This document shows, piece after piece, positions 52,408-61,162 of a stretch of 64,000 bases of DNA (position 1 is the first letter of the stretch; every line of letters begins with the position of its first letter). This stretch comes from Dictyoglomus sp. NZ13-RE01 (lineage in GTDB: Bacteria; Dictyoglomota; Dictyoglomia; Dictyoglomales; Dictyoglomaceae). The position numbers and the translations under genes were made by a program. The notes beneath the pieces were generated by a model. It was not told the origin of the DNA. It did no database searches and was given only the letters and a program-made list of their open reading frames with translations. The DNA is taken from positions 36,743 to 100,742 of the forward strand of contig NIRF01000005.1 of the NCBI GenBank assembly GCA_002878375.1, in the 5' to 3' direction.

Positions 52408-53312
52408 TTCCTCTTTATATTGGATCCTATAAAAGTGGAGAGTTAGATAAAAAAATTGAAGAAGCTTATGAGAGGCTTCATGCATGTGATATATGTCCAA
52501 GAAGATGTGGAGTAAATAGAATTAGGGGAGAAGTAGGTTATTGTAAAGCAGGTATTAATCCAAAAGTTTCTGATTATTTTCCTCATTTTGGAGAAGAGAA
52601 AGTATTAGTGGGAAAAAGGGGTTCTGGTACCATATTTTTTACTTTTTGTAATTTAGGTTGTGTATTTTGTCAAAACTACACTATAAGTCACTTAGGTATA
52701 GGTGAAGAAATTACTGTTGAAGATTTAGCCAAAATTATGTTATATTTACAAAAAATGGGTTGTCACAATATTAATTTAGTTACGCCAACACATTTCGTGC
52801 CACAGATTTTGAGTGCATTGAAGATAGCAATAGAAAAAGGATTGAATATTCCTATAGTCTATAATACGAGCGGGTATGAGAATATATCTACATTAAAATT
52901 GTTAGAAGGAGTTATTGACATTTATATGCCAGATATAAAGTTTTTTGATCCAAAGGTAGCAAAAAAGTTTTCTAATGCAGAAGACTATCCAGAGATTACA
53001 AAAATGGCTTTAAAAGAAATGTATAGACAAGTAGGAGACTTAAAATTGAATGAGAAAGGTATTGCAGAAAGAGGGCTCATAATAAGGCACTTATTATTAC
53101 CAAATAACCTGTCTGGCTTGGATGGATGGTTAGATTTTATAAAAGAGGAACTTTCTACAAATGTGTTTTTAAATATTATGGACCAGTATAGACCATTATA
53201 TAAAGCTTATCAATATCAAGAGATAAATAGAACTATAACTTGGAAGGAATATAAGCACGCCATAGATTTAGCTTTGCAAAAGAGCTTTAGGAATTTATAT
53301 GATGAAAAATAA
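52404..53312 (+). CDS. COG1313/PflX-like radical SAM protein
   Basis: 302 residues. A preliminary cysteine set near 28-48 (ACDICPRRCGVNR, VGYCKAG) is followed by the radical SAM cluster in CNLGCVFCQNY near 82-92. The pattern resembles pyruvate-formate-lyase-activating enzymes but is of the uncharacterised COG1313 subfamily, with VYNTSGYE near 151 and DIYMPDIKFF near 171. No glycyl radical partner is adjacent, so an activase role is not supported here. It is translationally coupled on both sides. Confidence 0.85.
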   Translation: MIPLYIGSYKSGELDKKIEEAYERLHACDICPRRCGVNRIRGEVGYCKAGINPKVSDYFPHFGEEKVLVGKRGSGTIFFTFCNLGCVFCQNYTISHLGIGEEITVEDLAKIMLYLQKMGCHNINLVTPTHFVPQILSALKIAIEKGLNIPIVYNTSGYENISTLKLLEGVIDIYMPDIKFFDPKVAKKFSNAEDYPEITKMALKEMYRQVGDLKLNEKGIAERGLIIRHLLLPNNLSGLDGWLDFIKEELSTNVFLNIMDQYRPLYKAYQYQEINRTITWKEYKHAIDLALQKSFRNLYDEK

Positions 53313-55296
53313 AAAATTTTTAAGAATTTTAATTTTTTCTATAATATTAATCCTTACTTTAATATTGATTAATTTGGATTTGATCCAAAATTTGGAAAAT
53401 AGAAGTATAGATTGGAGATTTAAATGGAGAGGCGAGATAGCGCCACCAGACGATATAGTGATAATAGGAATAGATGATACATCTATTAATGAGATTGGAA
53501 ATTGGCCATGGAGTAGAAAAGTTCATGCAAAACTTTTAGATATTCTCAAACCCTTAAAACCAAAACTTATAATAATGGATATAATCTTCGATACAAAAAC
53601 AAAAGATGATGATTTACTCTCACAAAAAATAAAAGAGAATAGAGTTATTTTAGCAAACTATTTGCAATCTCTAACTGACCCGAAATTAAAAGTCTTGATT
53701 TACCAGATAAAAGATTCAGTGCCAACTATAAAAAATAGTGCTTTGTATAATGGATTGAGCAATTTAGTATTAGATAAGGATGCAGTTGTAAGAAGAAGTA
53801 GACTATACATGGAAGATCTTAATGGCATCAGATATTATGCTCTCCATACTTATGCGTATTCTTATTTGAATAGAATGCCAGTTGACAAAATCTTACAAGA
53901 ATTTCCTACAGAGTTTTACATTAACTATTATGGAGGTACTTCTAATATAAAAACGCTCTCCTATTCTTCTATTCTAAATAAGGAGATTGATTTGAGTGTA
54001 TTGAAGGATAAAATTATCTTTATTGGCTCTGTCTCAGAGCTTTTAAAGGATTCTTATGTTACTCCCTTTTCTGATTATAAAAGATGGGGAAAAGTATATT
54101 TGTCAAATATGCCAGGGGTTGAAATTCATGCGAATATACTTTCCAACATGTTGTATAAAAATTATATAACTTCTATTCCTAATACTCTAAAATTGTTTTT
54201 ATTCGTATTTTTACTATCAATTAGCTTCTTCCTGCAGAGGAAGAATATATTTTTTAATCTCTTCTTAATATTAGCTTTAGGGATTTTTTACTCTTTTATA
54301 AATTTCTATCTTTTTAGAATGAGAATTTTGCTTCCATTTATTTTACCACTCTCTGAGTTTTTCCTTTCTTTTATAGGGAATACCATATACTTTGCCATAT
54401 TACCAAAAGAAAGTTTAGAAGGATTAATTATCAAGAAGAGATATAAGTTGATTAAAAAATTAGGTTCTGGAGGTATGGCAACTGTTTATTTAGCTAAAGA
54501 TCTGACAAATAACAATCAGGTAGCTGTTAAGATCCTTCATCCTCAATATTGCGAGGATCCCCAAGTAGTAGAAAGATTTTTAAGAGAGGCAAAAGCATCT
54601 TCTGAGTTAGATCATCCCAATATAGTGAAAGTTTTTGATAGTGGAAGGGAAGAGGATTATTATTTTATTGTTATGGAATATGTTCCCGGAAAGGATTTAA
54701 AAAAGATTTTAGAAGAAAAAGGACCATTGTCTTATGTATATGTAAAGGAAATAATTAAAGAGGTAGCAAAGGCATTAGATCATGCAAATCAAAAGGGTAT
54801 AGTTCATAGAGATATAAAACCTCAAAATATAATGATAACCCCTACAGGACAAGTTAAACTTATGGATTTTGGAATTGCTCATATTGGTGGCTTATCTACT
54901 TTAACCCAAACAGGAATATTTATGGGAACTCCTCAATATGCCTCTCCTGAACAAGCAGAAGGATCAAAAGTAGATATAAGATCTGATATTTATTCATTAG
55001 GGGTTGTAGCCTTTGAGTTATTAACAGGAACTTTGCCCTTTGAAGTAGGAGAAACTACAATATCTATCATATTTAAAAAATTACAAGAAGAATTACCCGA
55101 TGTGAGGACATTTAGAAAAGAAGTTCCTGAGGGGTTTGCTAAAATAATACAAAAAATGACTGCAAGATTTCCAGAAGATAGGTATCAGTCTCCAAAAGAG
55201 TTAATTGAGGATTTAGAAAGAGGTTATCCTCTAAAACCATATGAAAAGAAAAAAATATCTTCTCAAGAGACAATTATAAAACCAAAAGAAGAATAA
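53299..55296 (+). CDS. CHASE2 sensor - serine/threonine protein kinase
   Basis: 665 residues. A membrane helix (8-26) leads into an extracytoplasmic CHASE2 domain (about 32-275; VIIGIDDTSINEIGNWPWSR is its hallmark). Three membrane helices follow (about 293-370). The cytosolic kinase domain spans about 380-640 with LGSGGMATVYLAKD (Gly loop), VAVKIL (Lys), VHRDIKPQNIM (catalytic loop), LMDFGIAH (DFG) and ASPEQAEG. It is a Hanks-type kinase driven by a signal outside the membrane. The order CHASE2-TM-kinase is notable. It overlaps the previous gene by 14 bp. Confidence 0.93.
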   Translation: MMKNKKFLRILIFSIILILTLILINLDLIQNLENRSIDWRFKWRGEIAPPDDIVIIGIDDTSINEIGNWPWSRKVHAKLLDILKPLKPKLIIMDIIFDTKTKDDDLLSQKIKENRVILANYLQSLTDPKLKVLIYQIKDSVPTIKNSALYNGLSNLVLDKDAVVRRSRLYMEDLNGIRYYALHTYAYSYLNRMPVDKILQEFPTEFYINYYGGTSNIKTLSYSSILNKEIDLSVLKDKIIFIGSVSELLKDSYVTPFSDYKRWGKVYLSNMPGVEIHANILSNMLYKNYITSIPNTLKLFLFVFLLSISFFLQRKNIFFNLFLILALGIFYSFINFYLFRMRILLPFILPLSEFFLSFIGNTIYFAILPKESLEGLIIKKRYKLIKKLGSGGMATVYLAKDLTNNNQVAVKILHPQYCEDPQVVERFLREAKASSELDHPNIVKVFDSGREEDYYFIVMEYVPGKDLKKILEEKGPLSYVYVKEIIKEVAKALDHANQKGIVHRDIKPQNIMITPTGQVKLMDFGIAHIGGLSTLTQTGIFMGTPQYASPEQAEGSKVDIRSDIYSLGVVAFELLTGTLPFEVGETTISIIFKKLQEELPDVRTFRKEVPEGFAKIIQKMTARFPEDRYQSPKELIEDLERGYPLKPYEKKKISSQETIIKPKEE

Positions 55297-55302
55297 TTAT
55301 TT

Positions 55303-55352
55303 TTTTCTGTCGACCTCCAATCCTCCAAAAAACCCCGGGGTACGACAGAAAA
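55303..55352. repeat. Strong inverted repeat between the kinase gene and the CRISPR leader
   Basis: CTGTCGACCTC (55307-55317) pairs with GGGGTACGACAG (55337-55348) with one bulged A, flanked by TTTT and AAAA that extend the stem. The loop holds CCTCC and CCCC runs. The T-run precedes, and no U-run follows, so it is not a normal terminator for the kinase gene. It might mark the outer border of the CRISPR leader or bind an adaptation protein. Confidence 0.6.
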
Positions 55353-55374
55353 TTAAAATTTCTAAGTTTACCTC

Positions 55375-55472
55375 TTTAAATCTAACAAATCTTGATGTAT
55401 AATATAATCAAAATTGTAGATCTCCTATAAGGGTATTAATTTTAAATTGTAGATTTTTTGCCATATTAACGT
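55375..55472 (+). promoter_or_regulatory. CRISPR leader with predicted promoter and degenerate repeats
   Basis: TTTAAA (55375-55380), 17 bp and TATAAT (55398-55403) form a candidate promoter with a start near 55410. A degenerate repeat then runs from 55412 to about 55441: TTGTAGATCTCCTATAAGGG against TTGTAGCTCGCCTATAAGGG in the array. A shorter fragment, ATTGTAGATTTTTT, begins at 55446. The sequence is AT-rich, as leaders usually are. Confidence 0.6.
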
Positions 55473-56101
55473 GTTTGTAGCTCGCCTATAAGGGATTGAA
55501 ACAAGGTTTGAATATCCCGCCAAAAACTGCACACCGTCCCTGTTTGTAGCTCGCCTATAAGGGATTGAAACGAATGCATATGAGGGGCATTTTTTGAGTG
55601 GGGTCTCGTTTGTAGCTCGCCTATAAGGGATTGAAACCTTCTTCCTGGAGATATATCACTCCCTTACTCCAGGTTTGTAGCTCGCCTATAAGGGATTGAA
55701 ACTACGACAAGGCGAGAGTAGTAGCGGAGTACGTGGAGAGTTTGTAGCTCGCCTATAAGGGATTGAAACAGAGTATATTTGCAGTATGTAGTTTTGGAAG
55801 GAGTTTGTTTGTAGCTCGCCTATAAGGGATTGAAACAGCTCCTCCTTTATTTGCATGAATAAATCAAAGTCAGTTTGTAGCTCGCCTATAAGGGATTGAA
55901 ACTAAACCCTCTGCCTTGATATACCCAGCAATTTGGAAGTTTGTAGCTCGCCTATAAGGGATTGAAACACTGTAATAGAGACAAAGTATAAGAGAGAAAA
56001 TAAAGTTTGTAGCTCGCCTATAAGGGATTGAAACGAAAATGTTTATTATTGTGATACAGACAGTTTATTTGGTTTGTAGCTCGCCTATAAGGGATTGAAA
56101 C
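55473..56101 (+). CRISPR. CRISPR array, ten 30-bp repeats and nine spacers
   Basis: The repeat is GTTTGTAGCTCGCCTATAAG followed by GGATTGAAAC, identical in all ten copies, starting at 55473, 55542, 55608, 55673, 55740, 55807, 55873, 55939, 56005 and 56072. Spacers are 39, 36, 35, 37, 37, 36, 36, 36 and 37 bp. The ATTGAAAC end is typical of repeats used by type I-B and III systems with Cas6, and gives transcription left to right, toward the csm genes. No degenerate terminal repeat is seen at the right end. The array sits directly upstream of the type III-A operon. Confidence 0.99.
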
Positions 56102-56218
56102 AAGTAATGGGAATATTTCGAAGAACATCACTGCCACTTATTGATCCCTCATTAAGAAATTTATATTTTTACATGTGTGTGATATAAAAATAATTGATAT
56201 AAGAAATTGAATAAAGAA

Positions 56219-56248
56219 TAGACATTTTTTATATCTTAATGATAAAAT
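56219..56248 (+). promoter_or_regulatory. Candidate promoter of the type III-A operon
   Basis: TAGACA (56219-56224), an 18-bp spacer and TAAAAT (56243-56248) end only 9 bp before the csx3 ATG. Transcription would begin around 56255, so csx3 mRNA may be almost leaderless. The 156 bp between the array and this gene hold no other clear signal. Confidence 0.5.
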
Positions 56249-56257
56249 ATAATTATA

Positions 56258-56575
56258 ATGGATAAGTTGGTAAACTTTGGTATTATCGAGAAAGAAAAGT
56301 ACAGTATTTTAATCATCAATCTTAGTGAGAATATAGAACCTTCTATATTAAGAGAACTCGAATTACCCAAGATAAATCATAGAAAAGGACTTATTATTAC
56401 TGGAAGAGCACCAATATGGCTTTATGCTTTTTTAGTTCATTATTATCATCCAACTCCTTTTATTGCTTTGTATGATCCAAGATTAGGGGCTGTTGTAGTT
56501 CAATCCCATGTCAAGGATTTAAAAGTGGGAGATGTGTTAGATATATCATTTGATGGGAGGGATAATTTTGGATGA
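56258..56575 (+). CDS. csx3: CRISPR ring nuclease Csx3 (Crn3)
   Basis: 105 residues. The signature is ITGRAPIWLYAFLVHYYHP followed by YDPRLGAVVVQSH. H61, H64, D73 and R75 correspond in spacing to the residues implicated in cyclic tetra-adenylate (cA4) cleavage by Csx3. Csx3 destroys the cA4 signal made by Cas10 and so limits the effector Csx1. The ATG has no ribosome-binding site, only AT-rich sequence, consistent with a leaderless transcript. It is the first gene of the operon, upstream of cas10, an unusual place. It overlaps cas10 by 8 bp. Confidence 0.88.
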   Translation: MDKLVNFGIIEKEKYSILIINLSENIEPSILRELELPKINHRKGLIITGRAPIWLYAFLVHYYHPTPFIALYDPRLGAVVVQSHVKDLKVGDVLDISFDGRDNFG

Positions 56576-58955
56576 TATAAAAATTTTACTATCTGCGTTA
56601 TTTCACGATTTGGGAAAGGTTTTGCAAAGAACTAACGAATATAATTTAAAAGATCTTCCGCCTAAATTTCAAAATGTAAAATACTCACATGAAGGACTTT
56701 CAGGTTTCTTTTTAAATACTCTTGTAAAAAATGAGAAAGATATAACACCATTTTTAAAGGAAAATATCACTGAGAATGTAATTGATTTAGTGTCATTCCA
56801 TCATAATCCTCATAATGAATATGGCATAATTATTCAAGTTGCGGACTGGCTCGCTTCATCTGAAAGAGAAGAAGATGAAACACAGAAAAATTTTTATGTT
56901 CCTCTTTCATCTATATTCAAAAAGATAGATGAAACTGCAGAAGATGTCTATTATCCTTTAGATAACTTAAATAATATTTTCCCTGTGAAAAGAGACGATC
57001 TAAGTATAAGAGTAGGAAAAGATGATTATAAAAATTTAATGTCACAATTTTTAAGATATATTCCAAAAGTAAGAGATATTGAACAACTTTTAACATTGTA
57101 TGAATTTTATTTTTCCCAAGTTCCAGCTCAAACAACTAACTATAATCCAGATATTTCTATATACGATCATTCTCGAATAACAGCAGCATTAGCTCATGCA
57201 ATTTATAAAGATTATATATTTGGAATTTTAAGTGGTGAAGAATTGTATAAATTGCGGGATGTATTGAAGAGTAAGAATGGTGAAATTTTAAATAAAAAGC
57301 TTTTTACTCTGGTTTCTGGGGATCTTTCTGGAATACAAAGTTTTCTATTTAATGTGTCATCTGAAAGTGCTGGAAAAATGTTGAAAGGCAAATCTGTATT
57401 TTTAGACCTCCTCACAAGATATACTGCTAAGTATTTCTTGGATAATACGGGATTTACTAAGATAAATTCAATATATGTAGGCGGCGGAAATTTTGACCTT
57501 TTATTATCATACATTCCAGAAGACAAATTAAGCAAACTTAGGGAATATATAGTGGAAAATTTATGGTATTTAGTGGAGGGAGACTTATATCTTGGGATAG
57601 AATGGATTTATCTATCGGTAAATGACTTATTCAATTTCATAGATAAAAAACGAGAATTGATTGATAAATTAAATGAGAGAAAAAAGAAAAAATTTAGTGA
57701 ACTTACAAGATTTTATGAACTTCTTTTTATTCCTAAGAATGAGAATATTACCGATGGTAACTATTGTACGATCTGTGGTAAGAAAAAGGTATTTGATACA
57801 GAATCACAAGATAGATGGTGTGCTACTTGTAAGTCTTTTGTTGATTTCACAGGAGAATTAAAAGGTAAGAAATACTTAATTGAGGAAAGAGTCTCATCAA
57901 GTAAAACTCCGGAGACAGTATGGGATTTCTTTGAAGTTTTAGGATATGGTATTTCTTTTTCACAGTATAATTTCCAAGGTAAAGATGCTAAGGTTTATAC
58001 AATAGAAGATATTTTTATAGACGAAAATTTTATTCCTCATGGTTTTCTCTTAGGAAGCTTTAATATAGTTGAAAATAATTTTGAAAAGATAGCTGATAAA
58101 AATATCAAAGAAAATTATGGCGATAAAAAACTTGCATATTTAAAAATGGATGCGGATAACATGGGAAGCATATTTAAAAAGTTGGCTGATATTGAAAGAA
58201 ATAGAGAAGGATTATCTCTTACCAGGTATGGAGTATTAAGCAGAAGAATAGAGCTTTTCTTTGGAAAATATGTTTTGGAGTTAATTAAGAATAATGATAA
58301 ATTTTATCCCGTATATATTGGTGGAGATGATTTATTTATTATAGGTACTTATGATGATATAAACAATCTGGCAAAAGAGATACAAAAAAGATATAAAGAG
58401 TATACTGGTCATGCAAACATATTTACAATATCAGCTGGAATTTATTATTTACCTTACAATTTCCCACTAATAAGAGGAGCTCATATTGTAGAGGGGGCAT
58501 TGGAAAAAGCTAAAAATTTCAAATATCCTGAGGAAGAAAAACCAACAAAAGGGAAAATATGTGTGGAAGGTGAAGTATTAACTTATATAGAGTTTTCAGA
58601 AGCTTTAAGCATTGCTGATAAGTTAACTGAAAGTATATTAAATAAGAGTGAGAAAAATAAATCGTCAAGAGCTATTATCTCAAAAATAGAAAACTCTATT
58701 AAAGGCTTTAACCCTTTATTGGAACAAAGTCTAAAAGGAAAAATAACTCCCCCTGCAATTTGGAGATTTCTTTATTATCTTAGGGATTATAAAAAAATTG
58801 CATGTGAATTAGAGAAAATTATCTTGAATAATGTTTTGGAAAGGGGTGAGAAAATAAGAAATCCTCGTTTAATTTTGGTTGCTACTAAATTAGCCAAAAT
58901 GAAAACACGAAGGGGGGAAACCCAAAATGAAGGAAACAAATCGAAAGGAAAATAG
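56568..58955 (+). CDS. csm1: Cas10/Csm1, type III-A effector and cyclic oligoadenylate synthase
   Basis: 795 residues from the TTG at 56568, which has GGGAGG six bases upstream; an ATG five codons earlier is possible. An HD nuclease motif is in LFHDLGKVLQR (about residues 12-22). A C4 zinc finger (CTICGK, then CATC) lies near 400-421. The cyclase active site GGDDLFIIG is near 585, so both DNA cleavage and cyclic oligoadenylate synthesis should be possible. It is the large subunit of the Csm complex, activated when crRNA pairs with target RNA. Confidence 0.96.
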   Translation: MDDIKILLSALFHDLGKVLQRTNEYNLKDLPPKFQNVKYSHEGLSGFFLNTLVKNEKDITPFLKENITENVIDLVSFHHNPHNEYGIIIQVADWLASSEREEDETQKNFYVPLSSIFKKIDETAEDVYYPLDNLNNIFPVKRDDLSIRVGKDDYKNLMSQFLRYIPKVRDIEQLLTLYEFYFSQVPAQTTNYNPDISIYDHSRITAALAHAIYKDYIFGILSGEELYKLRDVLKSKNGEILNKKLFTLVSGDLSGIQSFLFNVSSESAGKMLKGKSVFLDLLTRYTAKYFLDNTGFTKINSIYVGGGNFDLLLSYIPEDKLSKLREYIVENLWYLVEGDLYLGIEWIYLSVNDLFNFIDKKRELIDKLNERKKKKFSELTRFYELLFIPKNENITDGNYCTICGKKKVFDTESQDRWCATCKSFVDFTGELKGKKYLIEERVSSSKTPETVWDFFEVLGYGISFSQYNFQGKDAKVYTIEDIFIDENFIPHGFLLGSFNIVENNFEKIADKNIKENYGDKKLAYLKMDADNMGSIFKKLADIERNREGLSLTRYGVLSRRIELFFGKYVLELIKNNDKFYPVYIGGDDLFIIGTYDDINNLAKEIQKRYKEYTGHANIFTISAGIYYLPYNFPLIRGAHIVEGALEKAKNFKYPEEEKPTKGKICVEGEVLTYIEFSEALSIADKLTESILNKSEKNKSSRAIISKIENSIKGFNPLLEQSLKGKITPPAIWRFLYYLRDYKKIACELEKIILNNVLERGEKIRNPRLILVATKLAKMKTRRGETQNEGNKSKGK

Positions 58956-59373
58956 ATCAGAGGTAAGTTTAGAAGATAGTTGGCGTAATGAAGTTAAAAC
59001 TGCTCTTGGAGAAGATTATGTCAATAGTATTTTGGAGCTTGGAAAAGATATAGAAACCTTTAAGGAGTTTAATCAAAAGGTTCAAGAGTTTATAAAAGAA
59101 AGTGCCCAAAATATATCATCTTCTCGTATGAGAAAAATATATGAGCTTATAAAAAAATCAAAAAATTCTTCTGATCTCCTAATGGCAATTCCTTACATAG
59201 CTTATATGGTAGGTAGAGAGGAAAATAAAAAAAGAAAAGAAGTATTGGGAGAGCTTTTTGTTATTTTAAAAGATGTAATTACAAAAATGAATGATGAAAA
59301 AGAGCATTTGAAAAATATAAAAAAATTTACAGAAATGTTAGTGGCTTATCAAAAGTTATATGGTAAAGACTAA
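58927..59373 (+). CDS. csm2: Csm2 small subunit
   Basis: 148 residues. GGGGGG lies before the ATG, and the gene overlaps cas10 by 29 bp. The protein is all-helical and charged. SSSRMRKIYELIKK near 65 is the conserved Csm2 segment, and the C-terminal helix ends with LVAYQKLYGKD. Csm2 forms the belly filament of the type III-A complex alongside Csm3. Identification depends on position and on this conserved region. Confidence 0.9.
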   Translation: MKETNRKENRSEVSLEDSWRNEVKTALGEDYVNSILELGKDIETFKEFNQKVQEFIKESAQNISSSRMRKIYELIKKSKNSSDLLMAIPYIAYMVGREENKKRKEVLGELFVILKDVITKMNDEKEHLKNIKKFTEMLVAYQKLYGKD

Positions 59374-59392
59374 AATCAGGGGGGATTAAAAA

Positions 59393-60145
59393 ATGGCTAA
59401 ATTTAAAGGTAAGTTATTTATTGAAGGCGATATAATTTTACAAACGGGACTTCATATAGGAGGCTCTAAAGAAACTGGAGAAATAGGTGGTCTTGATAAT
59501 CCAGTTATAAAAACAGTAAAAGGTGTACCTTATATTCCTGGTTCCTCATTAAAGGGTAAGATTAGATGCCTCTTAGAAAGAACAGAAAATATTGAATCTA
59601 AAAAGAATGGAGAGCCATGTAGTTGTGGAAAATGCAATATTTGTTTACTATTTGGCTCTCATTCTTCTGATAAAAAGACTTTATCAAGACTTATTATTAG
59701 AGATTCCTATTTAGATGAGGAACATTTTATGGCTGAGTTTGGTGATTTTCTTGAGGGAGAATATACAGAAGAAAAGACGGAGAACATTATAGATAGAATA
59801 ACGGGTACGGCTCAACATCCCAGAACTATGGAAAGAGTGCCAGCAGGTGCTAAGTTTAAATTTTCGAGTAGTATTAGTTTTTACGATGGTGATGATATTA
59901 ACGAATTGGTAAAAACATTTATAGAAGGAATAAGGATGCTTGAGGATGATTATTTAGGTGGAAGTGGTACCCGTGGTTATGGTCAAATAAGGTTTGAGAA
60001 CATGGCTTTTTATGCAAAAAATATTGAAAGTTACTCAAAGGATAATAAAAAAGATGAAATTGAAACTTATAAAAATTTGAATGATGTTAATATAGATAAC
60101 ATTGTAAATAAACTTAAAGAAAAACTGGAGATGAATCAAAGATGA
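59393..60145 (+). CDS. csm3: Csm3 backbone subunit and target RNase
   Basis: 250 residues of the Cas7 (RAMP) fold. The family signature IGGLDNPVIK contains D35, the aspartate that cuts target RNA every six nucleotides, followed by PYIPGSSLKGKIR near 50. A CSCGKCNICLLFG segment near 83 is a cysteine cluster found in thermophile Csm3/Csm5 and likely binds zinc. DDYLGGSGTRGYGQI near 195 is the glycine-rich loop. A strong ribosome-binding site (AGGGGGGAT) precedes the ATG. Confidence 0.95.
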   Translation: MAKFKGKLFIEGDIILQTGLHIGGSKETGEIGGLDNPVIKTVKGVPYIPGSSLKGKIRCLLERTENIESKKNGEPCSCGKCNICLLFGSHSSDKKTLSRLIIRDSYLDEEHFMAEFGDFLEGEYTEEKTENIIDRITGTAQHPRTMERVPAGAKFKFSSSISFYDGDDINELVKTFIEGIRMLEDDYLGGSGTRGYGQIRFENMAFYAKNIESYSKDNKKDEIETYKNLNDVNIDNIVNKLKEKLEMNQR

Positions 60146-61143
60146 AAGTCGATGTTTATAAACTATTTAAGGATAGTCCTATTTCACTGCATGTAGGACT
60201 TAGAAGGATGGATAGAACATCTACTGAGATTCATTCGGACACTTTATTTTCTGCATTAAGTAACTCCCTAATAAGACTTTTTGGAGAAGATCGATTTGAA
60301 AATTTTGAGAAAAAATTAGTTGTATCCTCTATTTTTGTAGGAATAAGAACTCCAGGAAGGGATATACTTTTTCTTCCAATGCCAGATTTTATGATAAAGT
60401 TACCTGGAAATGAAGGAGAACAGTATAAGAAATATAAAAAAATTCAGTGGATATCGAAAATGGCTCTTGATAAGCTTTTGAAGTTTTTAAATAAAGAGGA
60501 TTTTAGTATTTACTTAAAGGAATTAGATTTTTTCAAATTTCTCAATGATAAGTTTATAGTTTCAAAGGAAGAATTTGAAGAGATAAGAGAAGAAGTTTAT
60601 TTCATGGATACCATATTAGAACCTAAAGTTAACGTTGATAGAGAAACAAATGGCTCGAATAACCTATATTTTCAAGAAAATTTAGTGCTTTATGAGGTAA
60701 AAACTTCGCAAGGAATTTTGATAAAACCCTTCTTATATTTTCTAAAATATCGGGATATTGAATTAGATAAGATATTTGTGCCGACTTTAAATTTATTTAT
60801 CGAAGAGGGCGTTGGTGGAGAAAGAAGTACTGGAAAAGGTAATTTTGATTACTACGAAAGAGACGAATTGGAAATTCCTACTGAGGGTAGTTTTGAAATA
60901 ACATTATCTTTAACAATCCCAAAAAGAGAAGAAGTAGATAATCTTGTCTATTATCAGCTTGTTAAAAGGGATGGCTTTATATTTTATCATGAACCTAAAG
61001 GCTTTAAGAAAAAAACTCACTACAAAGTGAAAGAAGGAGCATTAGTTAAGTCTCCTTATGAAGGGCAAAACATTGATGTATCTCCCAGAGAAGATATGAG
61101 GGTAATTTCTTATGGAAAAAATTTAGGTTATAAATTTTCCTAA
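60142..61143 (+). CDS. csm4: Csm4 (Cas5-type subunit)
   Basis: 333 residues, overlapping csm3 by 4 bp. The RAMP fold is shown by STEIHSDTLFSALSNSLIRL near 28 and the glycine-rich GVGGERSTGKGNF near 228. Csm4 caps the complex at the crRNA 5' tag and holds Cas10. The length is typical. Confidence 0.93.
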   Translation: MKVDVYKLFKDSPISLHVGLRRMDRTSTEIHSDTLFSALSNSLIRLFGEDRFENFEKKLVVSSIFVGIRTPGRDILFLPMPDFMIKLPGNEGEQYKKYKKIQWISKMALDKLLKFLNKEDFSIYLKELDFFKFLNDKFIVSKEEFEEIREEVYFMDTILEPKVNVDRETNGSNNLYFQENLVLYEVKTSQGILIKPFLYFLKYRDIELDKIFVPTLNLFIEEGVGGERSTGKGNFDYYERDELEIPTEGSFEITLSLTIPKREEVDNLVYYQLVKRDGFIFYHEPKGFKKKTHYKVKEGALVKSPYEGQNIDVSPREDMRVISYGKNLGYKFS

Positions 61144-61162
61144 AGAAAAGAGGGGATTTTTG

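Noticed and set aside
56102..56180. Further degenerate CRISPR repeat after repeat 10
   Set aside because: The sequence contains no segment resembling the repeat core TAGCTCGCCTATAAGG; it is probably one last spacer-like stretch or plain flank.
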